A stretch of DNA of 64,000 nucleotides from JAWLBY01 sp041687455 (lineage in GTDB: Bacteria; Pseudomonadota; Gammaproteobacteria; Xanthomonadales; Xanthomonadaceae): the NCBI GenBank assembly GCA_041687455.1, contig JAWLBY010000003.1:186001-250000 (forward strand), written 5' to 3'. The notes under the pieces are model-generated. The model saw only the letters and a list, made by a program, of their open reading frames with translations, had not been told where the DNA came from and searched no databases. Each line of letters opens with the position of its first letter. The first letter of the stretch is position 1. The translations under genes were made by a program, and so were the position numbers. Positions 34,848 to 43,893 of the stretch are shown here, in pieces.

Positions 34848-36476
34848 ATGAGCGATCCGATCACGCCCGCGTTGCAGTTCGAGCTGACCGACGATGGCCG
34901 CCTGCTCGCATGCTTCGATCCGGCCGGGCGCGGCGCGTCGCAGCTCGATCAGGACCGATTGGCCGATGCGATCGCCAATGCCGGCTGGGGAGATCTGCAG
35001 AAGGATCCGGGAGCGCTGGAGTCGCTCTTGAAGCTCGCCGCCTGCGCACGCGAGCCATTCCAGATCCAGATCGCAGAACGGCGTGATGCGAGCTGCACGG
35101 TCACGGTCGCCGACGACGCGATGACCGCGAAGATGGATCTGACGCCGGCCTTCGGCGGTGCCGAGCCGACCCGCGTGCAGGTCGACGCCGCGTTGCAGCA
35201 GGCCGGTGTCGTCAGCGGCGTGCTCGACGACGTGATCGACCGGATACTGACGCTCGGTTGCGCGCAGGGCGTGGTCGTTGCGCGCGGTCGTGTGGCGATT
35301 GCCGGGCGCCCCGCCGAATTCCACAGCCTGCTGCCGAGCGTGCAGACGCGCGGCCCGACCGTCGACGAGCGCGGCATTGCCGACTACCGCGAACTCGGTA
35401 CGTTGGTCACCGTGCGCGCCGGGGATCCGCTGATGCGGCGCGTTCCGGCCGTGCCGGGAGTGGCCGGCGAAGACGTGTTCGGACGGGTGATTCCCGCGCC
35501 GTCGGTCGCCGATCCGGACTTCTCGGCGGCGATCACCGGCGCTTCGCCGTCGGCCGACGATCCGCAAGTGCTGCTGGCCGACATTGCCGGCCAGCCGATG
35601 CCGATCGTGCGTGGCGTGACCGTGCATCCGACGATCAGCGTGCCTGCCGTGGACCTGCATTCCGGCAACATCGACGTCGACGGCACCGTCAACGTTCGCG
35701 GCGACGTGGCAGCCGGCATGCACGTTCGGGCGACCGGCGACGTGTTCGTGGCCGGTACCGTCGAGGCGGCCACGATCGAGGCGGGCGGCAGCATCACGAT
35801 CGCGGCCGGCGCGATCGGCCGTGTCGACGGCCGCGGTGCATCCAGTTCGAACCAGGCGCGGCTGGCCGCCGGCGGCACCGTGACGGTGCGGTTCTGCGAG
35901 AACGCAATCATCAGTGCCGGTGCCGATCTGCAGATCGGCGAGTTCGCTCTGCACAGCGACCTGACCGCCGGGCAGCGGATCACCATCGGCGCGCCGGGCG
36001 GGCGCCGCAGTCAACTGATTGGTGGCGTCGCTCGGGCCGGTGTCGCGCTGCAGGTCGGCGTCCTCGGCTCGAACGCCGGCGTGCCGACCCAGGTCGAGGT
36101 CGGCTACGAGCCGGAGGCGCACGCACAGGTCGCCGCGATCCAGCAGGAGATCGCCCGCAACGAGACCCGGCTCGAAAGCCTGCACCAGGTACTCGCCTAC
36201 ACCGAGACGCTGACCGACGAGCACCATCGCGAGCTGCGCGAGCGTGCGCTGCGCTCGCTGGAGGCCAGCGAGCAGACCCATGTCGAGCTGCTCGACCGGC
36301 TCGCCGAAGCGCGGGCGCGCCTGGTGATGTGCGCGGATCCGCGTGTCGTGGTCGGGCAGGCCGCACACGCCGGCGTCGAACTCCGGCTCGGTCATCGCAC
36401 CATGCGAACACCGGATGATAGTGCCGCCGGCGACTTCATGCTGGTCGACGGCGAGATTCACCTGGTTGCCCGCTGA
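34848..36476 (+). CDS. FapA family protein (DUF342, polymer-forming-like)
   Basis: The 542-residue protein is of the FapA/DUF342 type. Residues about 75-180 form the N-terminal domain, 180-260 contain RGPTVDERGIADYRELGTLV, and 265-425 form the long right-handed beta-helix rich in Gly and Val (IDVDGTVNVRGDVAAGMHVR, then FVAGTVEAATIEAGGSITIA). A coiled coil follows (residues about 430-500). Some family members shape polar or flagellar structures or act in signalling at membranes. The start MSDPITPALQFELTDDGR at 34848 is chosen by family; 37 codons upstream are unlike it. It converges with an HD-GYP gene, a pairing that fits c-di-GMP control. Confidence 0.88.
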   Translation: MSDPITPALQFELTDDGRLLACFDPAGRGASQLDQDRLADAIANAGWGDLQKDPGALESLLKLAACAREPFQIQIAERRDASCTVTVADDAMTAKMDLTPAFGGAEPTRVQVDAALQQAGVVSGVLDDVIDRILTLGCAQGVVVARGRVAIAGRPAEFHSLLPSVQTRGPTVDERGIADYRELGTLVTVRAGDPLMRRVPAVPGVAGEDVFGRVIPAPSVADPDFSAAITGASPSADDPQVLLADIAGQPMPIVRGVTVHPTISVPAVDLHSGNIDVDGTVNVRGDVAAGMHVRATGDVFVAGTVEAATIEAGGSITIAAGAIGRVDGRGASSSNQARLAAGGTVTVRFCENAIISAGADLQIGEFALHSDLTAGQRITIGAPGGRRSQLIGGVARAGVALQVGVLGSNAGVPTQVEVGYEPEAHAQVAAIQQEIARNETRLESLHQVLAYTETLTDEHHRELRERALRSLEASEQTHVELLDRLAEARARLVMCADPRVVVGQAAHAGVELRLGHRTMRTPDDSAAGDFMLVDGEIHLVAR

Positions 36477-36479
36477 CAG

Positions 36480-36514
36480 GCCCGGGGCCCGCAGTCGGCA
36501 ATCCGACCCCGGGC
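36480..36514. terminator. Hairpin after the FapA-like gene
   Basis: GCCCGGGG at 36480-36487 pairs with CCCCGGGC at 36507-36514 around a 19-base loop, four bases past the stop of the FapA-like gene. It lies between convergent units and could serve both strands. There is no T-run. Confidence 0.4.
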
Positions 36515-36526
36515 GTGGCGTCTTCG

Positions 36527-36730
36527 TCACTGCGGCTCGAGTCCGTTCCGCCACACTCCGCCCGGTGCGGTGATGGCAATTTCCGCCACATTGTTGGGTG
36601 GTACGGGATCGGCGGTCGTTGAGGTGGCCTCCAGTCGCAGCGACTCCGACCGGCATTCGCCGGCAGGAACGCTTGATCGACCGCCCGCATGGGATACCCG
36701 CTGCAGGAGCGGATCAGCGCGTCCTGCGGA
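36527..36730 (-). pseudogene. C-terminal remnant of a secreted protein, in frame after the HD-GYP stop
   Basis: Directly after the TGA of the HD-GYP gene (36731-36733), the same frame stays open for 67 codons. It reads like the end of a surface protein: SLRLEATSTTADPVPPNNVA (a DUF11-type repeat edge), then the tail VWRNGLEPQ and a stop at 36527. There is no start codon or ribosome site. It is most likely what is left of a secreted protein whose front was removed; the shared frame with HD-GYP may be chance. Confidence 0.5.
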
Positions 36731-38092
36731 TCAGAACACCGCGGTCTCGGCCATCTCGGTCGCACCCCAGGCGCTCCATTCGGGCGCGGACTGCGGCTCG
36801 ATGTAGATCGGCGTGCGCGCCAGTTGCCGTGAACGCTGGGCCCACTTCGGGTTCAGTTGCGCAGGATGCACGCTGCAGCGCACGCGCAGCTCGCCTTCAC
36901 CGTCGATGTCGATCGCCGTGGTCGGCGCGTTGTCGTCGGGCGTATCGATGATCTGCACCCGTGGCGACAGCGAGGCGCCCGGACGGGATGCGATCACGAC
37001 CGCCATCCGCTGGTCGGTCAGTTCAACCAGCGTGCCGGGCGGATAAACGCCCATGATGCGGACGAAGCGTGCCAGGTATTCCGGATCGAAATGCGCGCGC
37101 TCGACGCCGTACATCTGCTGCAGCGCCTGGTACGGCGTCAGGCCCGAGTGAACCTGCTGCAGCGGACAGAGCAGGTTCTGGTAGCGGTTGGCGATCGCGA
37201 TCACGCGGCTGGCGGGAGTGATCTGCTCGCGCTCGAGCGCGGCCGGGAAGCCGCTGCCGTCGCAGCGCTCGTGGTGTTCGGCGATGGCGCGGACGACCGC
37301 TGCGGAAAGGCCGATCGCTTTCGCCAGATCGACACCGAGCTCGACGTGGCGGCGGTAGGAGCGGCGTTCGAAATCGGTCAGCCGGCGGCTGTCCTCGTGC
37401 AGGAATCGCGGCAGCCGCAGTTTGCCGACGTCGTGCAGCAACGCAGCGAGTGCGACCTCGCGCAGCTCGGCCGGCGAGAAACCGCAGTCGCGCGCCAGCA
37501 GCAGCGCCAGCGCCGTGACGGCGATGTCATGGCCGGAAGTCTGTTGTCCGACGCGATCCGACAGCAACCGGACCGTCGGGTCGTGGCTATCGACGACCGA
37601 ACGATGCACCGTCTCGCCGAGTTCTTCGGCGGCTTCGCGCGCCGCGGCCGGATCGGTCTGCAACTGCCGCAGCAGATGCCCATGCCGCTGGGAGACGTAG
37701 CGGTACTCGTCCTCGACCCGTTGCAGCGATGCTTCCTGCCACTGCAGTTCGGTTGCCGGTTCGGCGGCCGACCAGATCAGTCCGGCCGGCGCGGTTGCCG
37801 GTGACTCCGGCATCGGTGCTGCATCGATGCTGTCGGGCAGGTCGGGAAGTTCGTCGATCGGCTGCAGTGCCGGATCGAGCGCAGATTCCGGCAGTGGCCC
37901 GGCGGTGCTGCGCTCGGGACACCAGCGCACCTGCTGCAGGCCCAGCGTGCGCAACTGGCTCAACTGCTCGTCGGTGCGGATCGTGAAGCTGCCACGCAGG
38001 AACGGATGGTTCCGCCAGCCCACGTCGAGCACGATGTACATGCCCAACTGCAGACGGTCGATGTCGATCAGCGGAAGTGACCCGGCAGCCAT
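36731..38092 (-). CDS. HD-GYP domain c-di-GMP phosphodiesterase
   Basis: The 453-residue protein has a DUF3391-type N-terminus (IDIDRLQLGMYIVLDVGWRN), a linker, and an HD-GYP domain at about residues 180-330 with H188, H220-D221, K224 and the loop HHERCDGSGFP at 273-283. The GYP Tyr is Phe here, a tolerated variant. Metal-binding residues are intact, so c-di-GMP hydrolysis to pGpG or GMP is likely. It has no membrane segment. The C-terminal 120 residues form an extra PilZ-like or beta domain (GTLVELTDQRMAVVIASRPG). It converges with the FapA-like gene. Confidence 0.92.
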   Translation of the reverse strand: MAAGSLPLIDIDRLQLGMYIVLDVGWRNHPFLRGSFTIRTDEQLSQLRTLGLQQVRWCPERSTAGPLPESALDPALQPIDELPDLPDSIDAAPMPESPATAPAGLIWSAAEPATELQWQEASLQRVEDEYRYVSQRHGHLLRQLQTDPAAAREAAEELGETVHRSVVDSHDPTVRLLSDRVGQQTSGHDIAVTALALLLARDCGFSPAELREVALAALLHDVGKLRLPRFLHEDSRRLTDFERRSYRRHVELGVDLAKAIGLSAAVVRAIAEHHERCDGSGFPAALEREQITPASRVIAIANRYQNLLCPLQQVHSGLTPYQALQQMYGVERAHFDPEYLARFVRIMGVYPPGTLVELTDQRMAVVIASRPGASLSPRVQIIDTPDDNAPTTAIDIDGEGELRVRCSVHPAQLNPKWAQRSRQLARTPIYIEPQSAPEWSAWGATEMAETAVF

Positions 38093-38215
38093 TGGTCCAC
38101 CCTGAGGCTCTCAGTCCCGATCATAGCGTCGGTCCGAACGGCCAAGCTGTGACCAGCGCCGGATATCGGGCGCCGCCGGTCGGCCAGGCAGGCCGCGGCG
38201 TCGGCCCGGTCCGGT

Positions 38216-40513
38216 TCAGTCGGTCACTCGACTCGGCGTGATGCTGACCGGCATTTCCTTGTAGGCCGGGGTCCGCGTATGCCGAGACAGCGCGCTTGCC
38301 GCGATCAGCCCGCTCGCTTCCGGGTAGTAGGCGGCGACGCAGCCGGACGGGATATCGCGGACACGGGCAGTGAAGCCGAGCACCCGCCGGGTGTGGCCGT
38401 CGTCGACCAGCGTTTCGATGTCGACCCGGGCGCCGTCGGCGAGGCCGCGGGCGGCGAGGTCGTCTGAATTCATGAACACGATCCGACGGTCGCCGACGAC
38501 GTCGCGGTAGCGGTCGTCCTGGCTGTACACGGTCGTGTTGAACTGATCGTGGGCGCGGATCGTCATCAGCGTCAGCACGGAGTCACCGTGGCGGCGGCGG
38601 GCTTCGGCGACCGGTGTGTCGTCGCGCAGCGCTGCGGTGACGAATTGCGCCTTGCTGCTGGCGGTGTTCCAGCGTCGTTGCGCGGCCGGATTGGGCAGCG
38701 CGAAGCGGCCGTCGCGCGCGAGCTTGCGGTTGTAGCCATCGAAGCCGGCCGTGACACCGTGCTGGCAGCGCTCGATGCAGTCCCTGATCGCCGCGTAGTC
38801 GTCGGCCAAGGCCAGCCACGGCACCGTCGGCGCGCAATCGAGCGCGTGGGCCAGGCGGGCGACGATCGCCGGTTCGCCGAGCTGCGCGTGGCTGATCGGC
38901 GCCTGCACGCCGCGCGATGCGCGGACATTGCTCATCGAATCTTCGGTCGACACGCATTGTTCGCTGCCGGCACGCAGATCGCGGTCGGTCCGGCCCAGCG
39001 TCGGCAGCAGCAGCGCGGTTTCGCCCGGGTGGCAGTGGGTCCGGTTGAGCTTGGTCGCGATGTGCAGCGTGAAGCGGCAACGCTCGAGCGCGGCCAGCAC
39101 GCGCGGTGAGTCCGGGGCCGCCACGCCGAAGTTGCCGCCGAGCGACAGCAGCGCCTGCACGCTGCCGTCGAACAGGCCGTCGATGACGCCGGCGGCGTCA
39201 CGGCCTGCGTCACGACACAGGCTGACGCCCGGAAAGGCGGCCTGCAGGTTGTCGAGCCAGGCCGGTGACACGTGGGAGGTCGCACCCATCGTGCGGTCGC
39301 CCTGCACGTTGGAATGCCCGCGGACCGGCACCACGCCGGCGCCGGGGCGGCCGACGTTGCCGCGCAGCAGCGCCAGGTTGACGACCTGCTGGATCGTCGC
39401 AACCGCATCGGGATGGTGGGTGAGACCCATGCACCAGGTCAGCATCGTCGCGTGAGCGGTCGCGTAACGCGCGGCAATCTCGCGCATCTGCGATTTGGTC
39501 AGGGCCGAGCGCGCGCTCAGCGTGGCCCAGTCGCAGCGTTCGATATCGGCCCGCAGGGCATCGATGCCCTCGGTGTGGCTGCGGATGAAATCGTGGTCGA
39601 GCACGCGGCCCGGTGTGGCGCGTTCGAGTTCGAACAGCGCCTTCATGACGCCCTTCAGTGCCGCGAGGTCGCCACCGATGCGGACCTGGTAGATCGCGTC
39701 GGCCACTGCGATGCCGTGACCACTGATCAGTTCGCCGACATTCTTCGGATCGGAGAAGTGCGTGAAGCCGCGTTCGCGCAGCGGATTGATCGCCAGCACC
39801 GTGGCGCCGCGACGACGCGCCTCGTACAGCGCGGCCATCATCCGCGGGTGGTTGCTGGCCGGATTCTGGCCGATCACGATGAACAGGTCGGCGTGCTCGA
39901 AGTCGTCCAGCGAACAGGTGCCCTTGCCGGTTCCGATGCTCTGTTTCAGTGCGAAGCCGGACGGCTTGTGACAGAAATTCGACGAGTCGGGCAGGTGTGC
40001 GCTGCCGTAACTGCGCGCAGCAAGTTGCCACAGGAAGGCCGCCTCGTTGCTGCTGCGGCCGGAGGCATAGAACGCCACGTGGTCGGGCGACAGGGCCGAC
40101 AGTTCACGCGAAGCGATCGCGAACGCCTCGGGCCAGTCGATCGCGCGAAAGTGGCCGCGCGATCGTTCGTACAGCACCGGCGTGGTCAGCCGGCCGTGGA
40201 ACTCGAGATCGAAATCTCCGAGCGCCTGCAGCTCGGCCGGCGTCCTGCCGTCGAAGAATGCAGCATCGACCGACTTGCGGGTCATCTCCCAGGCGATCGC
40301 CTTCTGGCCCTGTTCGCAACTGTCGATCAGCGGCCGGCCGGGCTTGTCCGGAAACGCGCAACCGGGGCAGTCGAACCCGCCGACCGTGTTGGCCGACAGG
40401 AACGAGCCGACCAGCTTGACCGGGATGCCCTGGCGCGACCACGCACGCACTGCACCAGCGATCGCACCGCGTCCACCGGCGGGAGCACCATCGGGTCCTG
40501 CTCGCTGGGCCAT
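38216..40513 (-). CDS. ydeP: FdhF/YdeP family molybdopterin oxidoreductase
   Basis: The 765-residue protein matches E. coli YdeP (759) along its length. Near the N-terminus it has GGFDCPGCAFPD and CEQGQKAIAWE, then FYASGRSSNEAAFLWQL, HLPDSSNFCHKPS, VRGHSNVQGDRTMG and the C-terminal RAHDQFNTTVYSQDDRYRDV, all as in YdeP. The protein binds bis-molybdopterin; YdeP is tied to acid resistance in E. coli, but its substrate is unknown. No twin-arginine signal, so cytoplasmic. The start at 40513 leaves a somewhat long N-terminus. It is divergent from the thioesterase gene. Confidence 0.93.
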   Translation of the reverse strand: MAQRAGPDGAPAGGRGAIAGAVRAWSRQGIPVKLVGSFLSANTVGGFDCPGCAFPDKPGRPLIDSCEQGQKAIAWEMTRKSVDAAFFDGRTPAELQALGDFDLEFHGRLTTPVLYERSRGHFRAIDWPEAFAIASRELSALSPDHVAFYASGRSSNEAAFLWQLAARSYGSAHLPDSSNFCHKPSGFALKQSIGTGKGTCSLDDFEHADLFIVIGQNPASNHPRMMAALYEARRRGATVLAINPLRERGFTHFSDPKNVGELISGHGIAVADAIYQVRIGGDLAALKGVMKALFELERATPGRVLDHDFIRSHTEGIDALRADIERCDWATLSARSALTKSQMREIAARYATAHATMLTWCMGLTHHPDAVATIQQVVNLALLRGNVGRPGAGVVPVRGHSNVQGDRTMGATSHVSPAWLDNLQAAFPGVSLCRDAGRDAAGVIDGLFDGSVQALLSLGGNFGVAAPDSPRVLAALERCRFTLHIATKLNRTHCHPGETALLLPTLGRTDRDLRAGSEQCVSTEDSMSNVRASRGVQAPISHAQLGEPAIVARLAHALDCAPTVPWLALADDYAAIRDCIERCQHGVTAGFDGYNRKLARDGRFALPNPAAQRRWNTASSKAQFVTAALRDDTPVAEARRRHGDSVLTLMTIRAHDQFNTTVYSQDDRYRDVVGDRRIVFMNSDDLAARGLADGARVDIETLVDDGHTRRVLGFTARVRDIPSGCVAAYYPEASGLIAASALSRHTRTPAYKEMPVSITPSRVTD

Positions 40514-40629
40514 CGGTGGTTCCGTCCGTGAGCGTCTGCCGATGATGCCCGTTTCCGGCTGAAGCCTGCAGCAGCGTCAGCCCGGTGATGCCGTATCGTG
40601 ACATCCCTGCACCGAAGGAGGCCTCGTCG

Positions 40630-41088
40630 ATGACCCCGAATCCGGTCTACCTGCGGGCGCTGCAGGACAGCGTCCGGGATGCACCGTACCCGCTGCTGAT
40701 CGGCATGACGCTGGCTGCGATCGACTTCGATCGATGCCGGATCGAACTGGAACTCGGTGAACGCCACCTGCAACCGTTCGGCATCGTGCATGGCGGAGTG
40801 CTGGCGACGCTGATCGATACCGCGACGTTCTGGGCCGGATTCCTGCGCCTGCCCGAGGACGCCGGGCTGGTCAACGTCGACCTCAAGCTCAACTACCTGA
40901 AGGCGGTCACCCGCGGGCAGTTGCACGCCGAGGGCCGGTGCCTTCGTGCCGGGCGTCAGATCAGCTACACCGAGGCCAGCGTGTTCGACGCCGACGGCGA
41001 ACGGATCGCGCATGGCACGTCGACACTGCTGGCGCTGCCGGGCAAGGGATTGCGGCTGGGAGTGCCGAAGTTCCTGGACGATGCCTGA
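40630..41088 (+). CDS. PaaI family hotdog thioesterase
   Basis: The 152-residue protein has the hotdog fold pattern and the PaaI signature FGIVHGGVLATLIDTATFWA near residues 50-70, followed by VNVDLKLNYLKAVTRG. Such enzymes hydrolyse acyl-CoA or aryl-CoA thioesters, often as clean-up enzymes. AAGGAGG lies 9 bases before the ATG, a strong site that settles the start. It ends 15 bases before the convergent LytTR gene. Confidence 0.92.
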   Translation: MTPNPVYLRALQDSVRDAPYPLLIGMTLAAIDFDRCRIELELGERHLQPFGIVHGGVLATLIDTATFWAGFLRLPEDAGLVNVDLKLNYLKAVTRGQLHAEGRCLRAGRQISYTEASVFDADGERIAHGTSTLLALPGKGLRLGVPKFLDDA

Positions 41089-41103
41089 CCCGGCGCCGAC
41101 CGG

Positions 41104-41949
41104 TCAGGCCAGCCGGCCGCGCAGATCCTGTCGGTAACGGCGACTGACCGGCACCGTGGTGCCGGTGGTCAGATGGGCGCGGGCGTCGCCGGTGTCGAAC
41201 GGTTCGATCTCGCGGACCCGGTCGAGATTGACGATCGCACTGCGATGGACGCGGGTGAAGCGCTGCGGATCGAGTTTCTGCAGGATGCCGGTCATCGTCT
41301 CGCGGTGCGGATAGAGCCGTTCGCCGACGTGCAGCGTGACGTAGTTGCCGGCCGCCTCGATCCAGTCGATGTCGTCGACCCGGACCAGGAATTCGCGGCC
41401 GAGCTTCTTGACCAGGAAGCGGTCGGTGACCGGCTCGGCGGGTTCTTCCTCGCGGCCCTGGGTCAGGAACTCGGCTTCGCCCTGCCAGCGGCGCAGCACG
41501 AAGCGGTACAGATAGATCGTCGCGACGAAGCCGGCGTAGGTCCGTACGTCCTTGAGGTACTCGTAGCCGAGCCCGGCCGGCCAGTCGCCGAACCGGTAGT
41601 CCTCGCCCATCCAGGCGTAGCCGAGCTCGCGCAGCGCGACCATGCCGAGCACGTGGGCAACCGAGAACGGCACCGTGAACGCCAGATGGGCGGCGAGGCT
41701 GCGACGGAAGCGGCCGGACTGCAACGGAAAGCGGCGGTCGAACCACAGCAGCAGCGGAATGATGGCGAGCCAGGTCAGGCCGCTCGACCATTCCCAGACC
41801 CACGGCTTCCACTGCGCGACCTGCTGGCCCATCCGGGCGAGGTCGATATTGACCGTGATGCTGTTGGCGATGCTGTGGACGGCGACCAGCACCAGCCAGA
41901 AGCCGACTTCGCAGACCCGGCGGTGGCGAAGATAGGTGTGCGGGCTCAC
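41104..41949 (-). CDS. Membrane-bound LytTR family transcription regulator
   Basis: The 281-residue protein has four hydrophobic helices in its first 150 residues (FWLVLVAVHSIANSITV, then LTWLAIIPLLLWF, LAFTVPFSVAHVLGMVAL, and YAGFVATIYLYRFVL) and a C-terminal LytTR DNA-binding domain (DRFLVKKLGREFLVRVDDID ... HRSAIVNLDRVREIEPF). Such proteins bind DNA while held in the membrane; in Xanthomonads they often stand alone. The signal it senses is unknown. Its start lies 37 bases from the left end of the MITE, so the MITE may have split or altered its promoter. Confidence 0.9.
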   Translation of the reverse strand: MSPHTYLRHRRVCEVGFWLVLVAVHSIANSITVNIDLARMGQQVAQWKPWVWEWSSGLTWLAIIPLLLWFDRRFPLQSGRFRRSLAAHLAFTVPFSVAHVLGMVALRELGYAWMGEDYRFGDWPAGLGYEYLKDVRTYAGFVATIYLYRFVLRRWQGEAEFLTQGREEEPAEPVTDRFLVKKLGREFLVRVDDIDWIEAAGNYVTLHVGERLYPHRETMTGILQKLDPQRFTRVHRSAIVNLDRVREIEPFDTGDARAHLTTGTTVPVSRRYRQDLRGRLA

Positions 41950-41985
41950 GAGCGTACGGGACGATCCGGTGGCGGGCCCGGCATT

Positions 41986-42153
41986 CTAGTGGGCTGTAAC
42001 GGACAAATCGAAAGTAGCTCGCTCGGTCTGGCCGCATTGTACTTGCTCCTCACTCGACCGATAGCTTCGGCTATCGGCCTCGCTCCGGAGCGGCGTCCAC
42101 CACGCCCATCCCGTCGCGATCCCACTTCCGCTTCATCCGTTACAGTCCACTAG
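41986..42153. mobile_element. 168-bp MITE with IS630-type ends
   Basis: The ends are inverted repeats: CTAGTGGGCTGTAACGGA at 41986-42003 and its complement at 42136-42153, with one mismatch. The pattern C-TA-(GTGG...CCAC)-TA-G is what IS630/Tc1 elements leave when they insert in CTAG and duplicate TA. Inside there is no coding frame, but there is a perfect 8-bp hairpin with a TTCG loop at 42058-42077 and a 12-base palindrome CGCTCCGGAGCG at 42080-42091. It lies between the LytTR regulator and the acyltransferase gene. Confidence 0.72.
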
Positions 42154-42326
42154 CCGGCAGCGCCGCCCGCCGACCCGCCGAAACCGGCGGGTGCCACAGT
42201 GGCGGTTTCCATTCGTCCCGGCAGCCCGCGATTCGTCCCGGTGGCACCGCGCACCGTCACATTCGGCTACCGGCGGCGCCGGCCTGCGGCCACGCTGGCG
42301 GGCATCTCACTGACGGAGGTGCACCC

Positions 42327-43568
42327 ATGCACGCTGCGACCACCGACGGCACCGGCCGCCGCCACGATATCGACGCGCTGCGCGTGCTCGCGTTCGGCCT
42401 GCTGATCTTCTATCACGTCGGCATGTTCTACGTGGCCGACTGGGGCTGGCACATCAAGTCGGAGCACGCGGCGCAATGGCTCAAATGGCCGATGCTGGTC
42501 GTCAACCCGTGGCGGATGTCGCTGCTGTTCCTGATCTCCGGCGTCGCGGTCACCTTCCTGCTCCGGAAGGTCGGTCCGGGGCGGTTTGCGGCGCTGCGGG
42601 TACGCCGGCTGCTGCTGCCGCTGCTGTTCGGCATGGCCGTGGTCGTGCCGCCGCAGGCCTACTTTCAGGCAACCTCCAACCATGCATTTTCAGGAGGATA
42701 CATTGATTTTCTGATCCATTACTTCACCTTCAGGCCGTGGCCGGAAGGCGCGTTCGACGGCTCCGACATCGGCGTGACCTGGAACCATCTGTGGTACCTG
42801 CCGTACCTGCTGGTGTACTCGCTGCTGCTGGGCGCGGCCCTGCCGTTGCTCGAAAGCCGCGCCGGCCGCCTGCTGCGCGATGCGTTCCGCGGCCTGCGCG
42901 GGGTCGCGTTGTGGCTGCTGCCGACGCTGCCGCTGACGCTGGCGAGCTGGCTGCTGGCCGGCCGTTATCCGACCACCCACGACCTGATCAACGACTGGCA
43001 CACCCATGCGCAGTACTTCGCGGTGTTCCTGTTTGGTTACTGGATCGGCACCGACGCCGGGTGGTGGGACGAGCTGCGCCGGCACCGCTGGTGGCTGCTC
43101 GGCGCCGCGTGGCTGACGTTCGCGACGTTCGTGCTGCTGGCGATCGTCACGGTGCCGGAGCCGAGCGTCGCAAGGGCCGCGTTCGATTTCGTGCAGCGGC
43201 TCAACGGCTGGACCTGGATCTTGCTGGTGCTGGGCTGGGGCCACCATCTGCTGAACCGGCCGTTCCGCTGGCTGCCGTACGCGACCGAGGCGGTCTACCC
43301 GTGGTACATCCTGCACCAGACGATCACGGTTGCCGCCGGCTTCGGCCTCGCCACGCTGGCGCTCGGCCCGGTGCTCGAGCCGACGCTGGTGATCGTCGCG
43401 ACGATCGGCGGCTGCCTGCTGCTTCACGAGGCGGTGATCCGCCGGATCGGATGGCTGCGGCCGTTGTTCGGACTCGGTGCGCGGCCGCGGCAGACGCTGA
43501 TCGGGCCGAAAGGCGAACCGCGCAGCACGCCGCATGCAGGCACGGTCGATGCGTCATCGCCAGGCTGA
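42327..43568 (+). CDS. Acyltransferase 3 family membrane protein (OpgC-like)
   Basis: The 413-residue protein has about ten hydrophobic helices. The family signature is at the front: RRHDIDALRVLAFGLLIFYHVGMF, with the catalytic-type His in FYHVG, then WRMSLLFLISGVAVTFLLRK and VTWNHLWYLPYLL. These enzymes O-acetylate or succinylate glycans or glucans at the inner membrane. GGAGG lies 8 bases before the ATG. The gene follows the MITE by 173 bases. The substrate is unknown. Confidence 0.9.
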   Translation: MHAATTDGTGRRHDIDALRVLAFGLLIFYHVGMFYVADWGWHIKSEHAAQWLKWPMLVVNPWRMSLLFLISGVAVTFLLRKVGPGRFAALRVRRLLLPLLFGMAVVVPPQAYFQATSNHAFSGGYIDFLIHYFTFRPWPEGAFDGSDIGVTWNHLWYLPYLLVYSLLLGAALPLLESRAGRLLRDAFRGLRGVALWLLPTLPLTLASWLLAGRYPTTHDLINDWHTHAQYFAVFLFGYWIGTDAGWWDELRRHRWWLLGAAWLTFATFVLLAIVTVPEPSVARAAFDFVQRLNGWTWILLVLGWGHHLLNRPFRWLPYATEAVYPWYILHQTITVAAGFGLATLALGPVLEPTLVIVATIGGCLLLHEAVIRRIGWLRPLFGLGARPRQTLIGPKGEPRSTPHAGTVDASSPG

Positions 43569-43893
43569 TGGCCGGTGCCTGGCACGCGGCTCGGAGTGGC
43601 GGCGCGCGGTCGGGACGCGCGACGCCGTGCCGAGATGACGGGAAGGCAGAGTGACGTGCGCGAGGTTCCGCATGCCAGCATGCCCTTGGTCGCATGGTGT
43701 GCTGGCGTCGCCGACGGCTGGAGCCAAGGGCAGGGCGCATGACCTGCACTGAGCAAGCGCGCCGCTCGCACACCTTGCTGCTGTCGCCGGCGACGGTCAA
43801 GATCGGCAGCCGAGGCCCTGCGCCGGACTCCGTTGCGGCTGACTCATGCCGCCTGATCGGCGGTTTGAGCCACCACTGAACTGGCCGGCCGCA
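43569..43893. other. Intergenic stretch with a wide inverted repeat
   Basis: These 325 bases hold no convincing gene. TGCCCTTGG at 43681-43689 is complementary to 43734-43742 across 44 bases. Similar sequence may recur elsewhere in the genome; within the window I see no second copy. Confidence 0.35.

Noticed and set aside
43681..43742. Nine-base inverted repeat as a terminator or mobile element end
   Set aside because: The loop of 44 bases is too long for a terminator and there are no target duplications.
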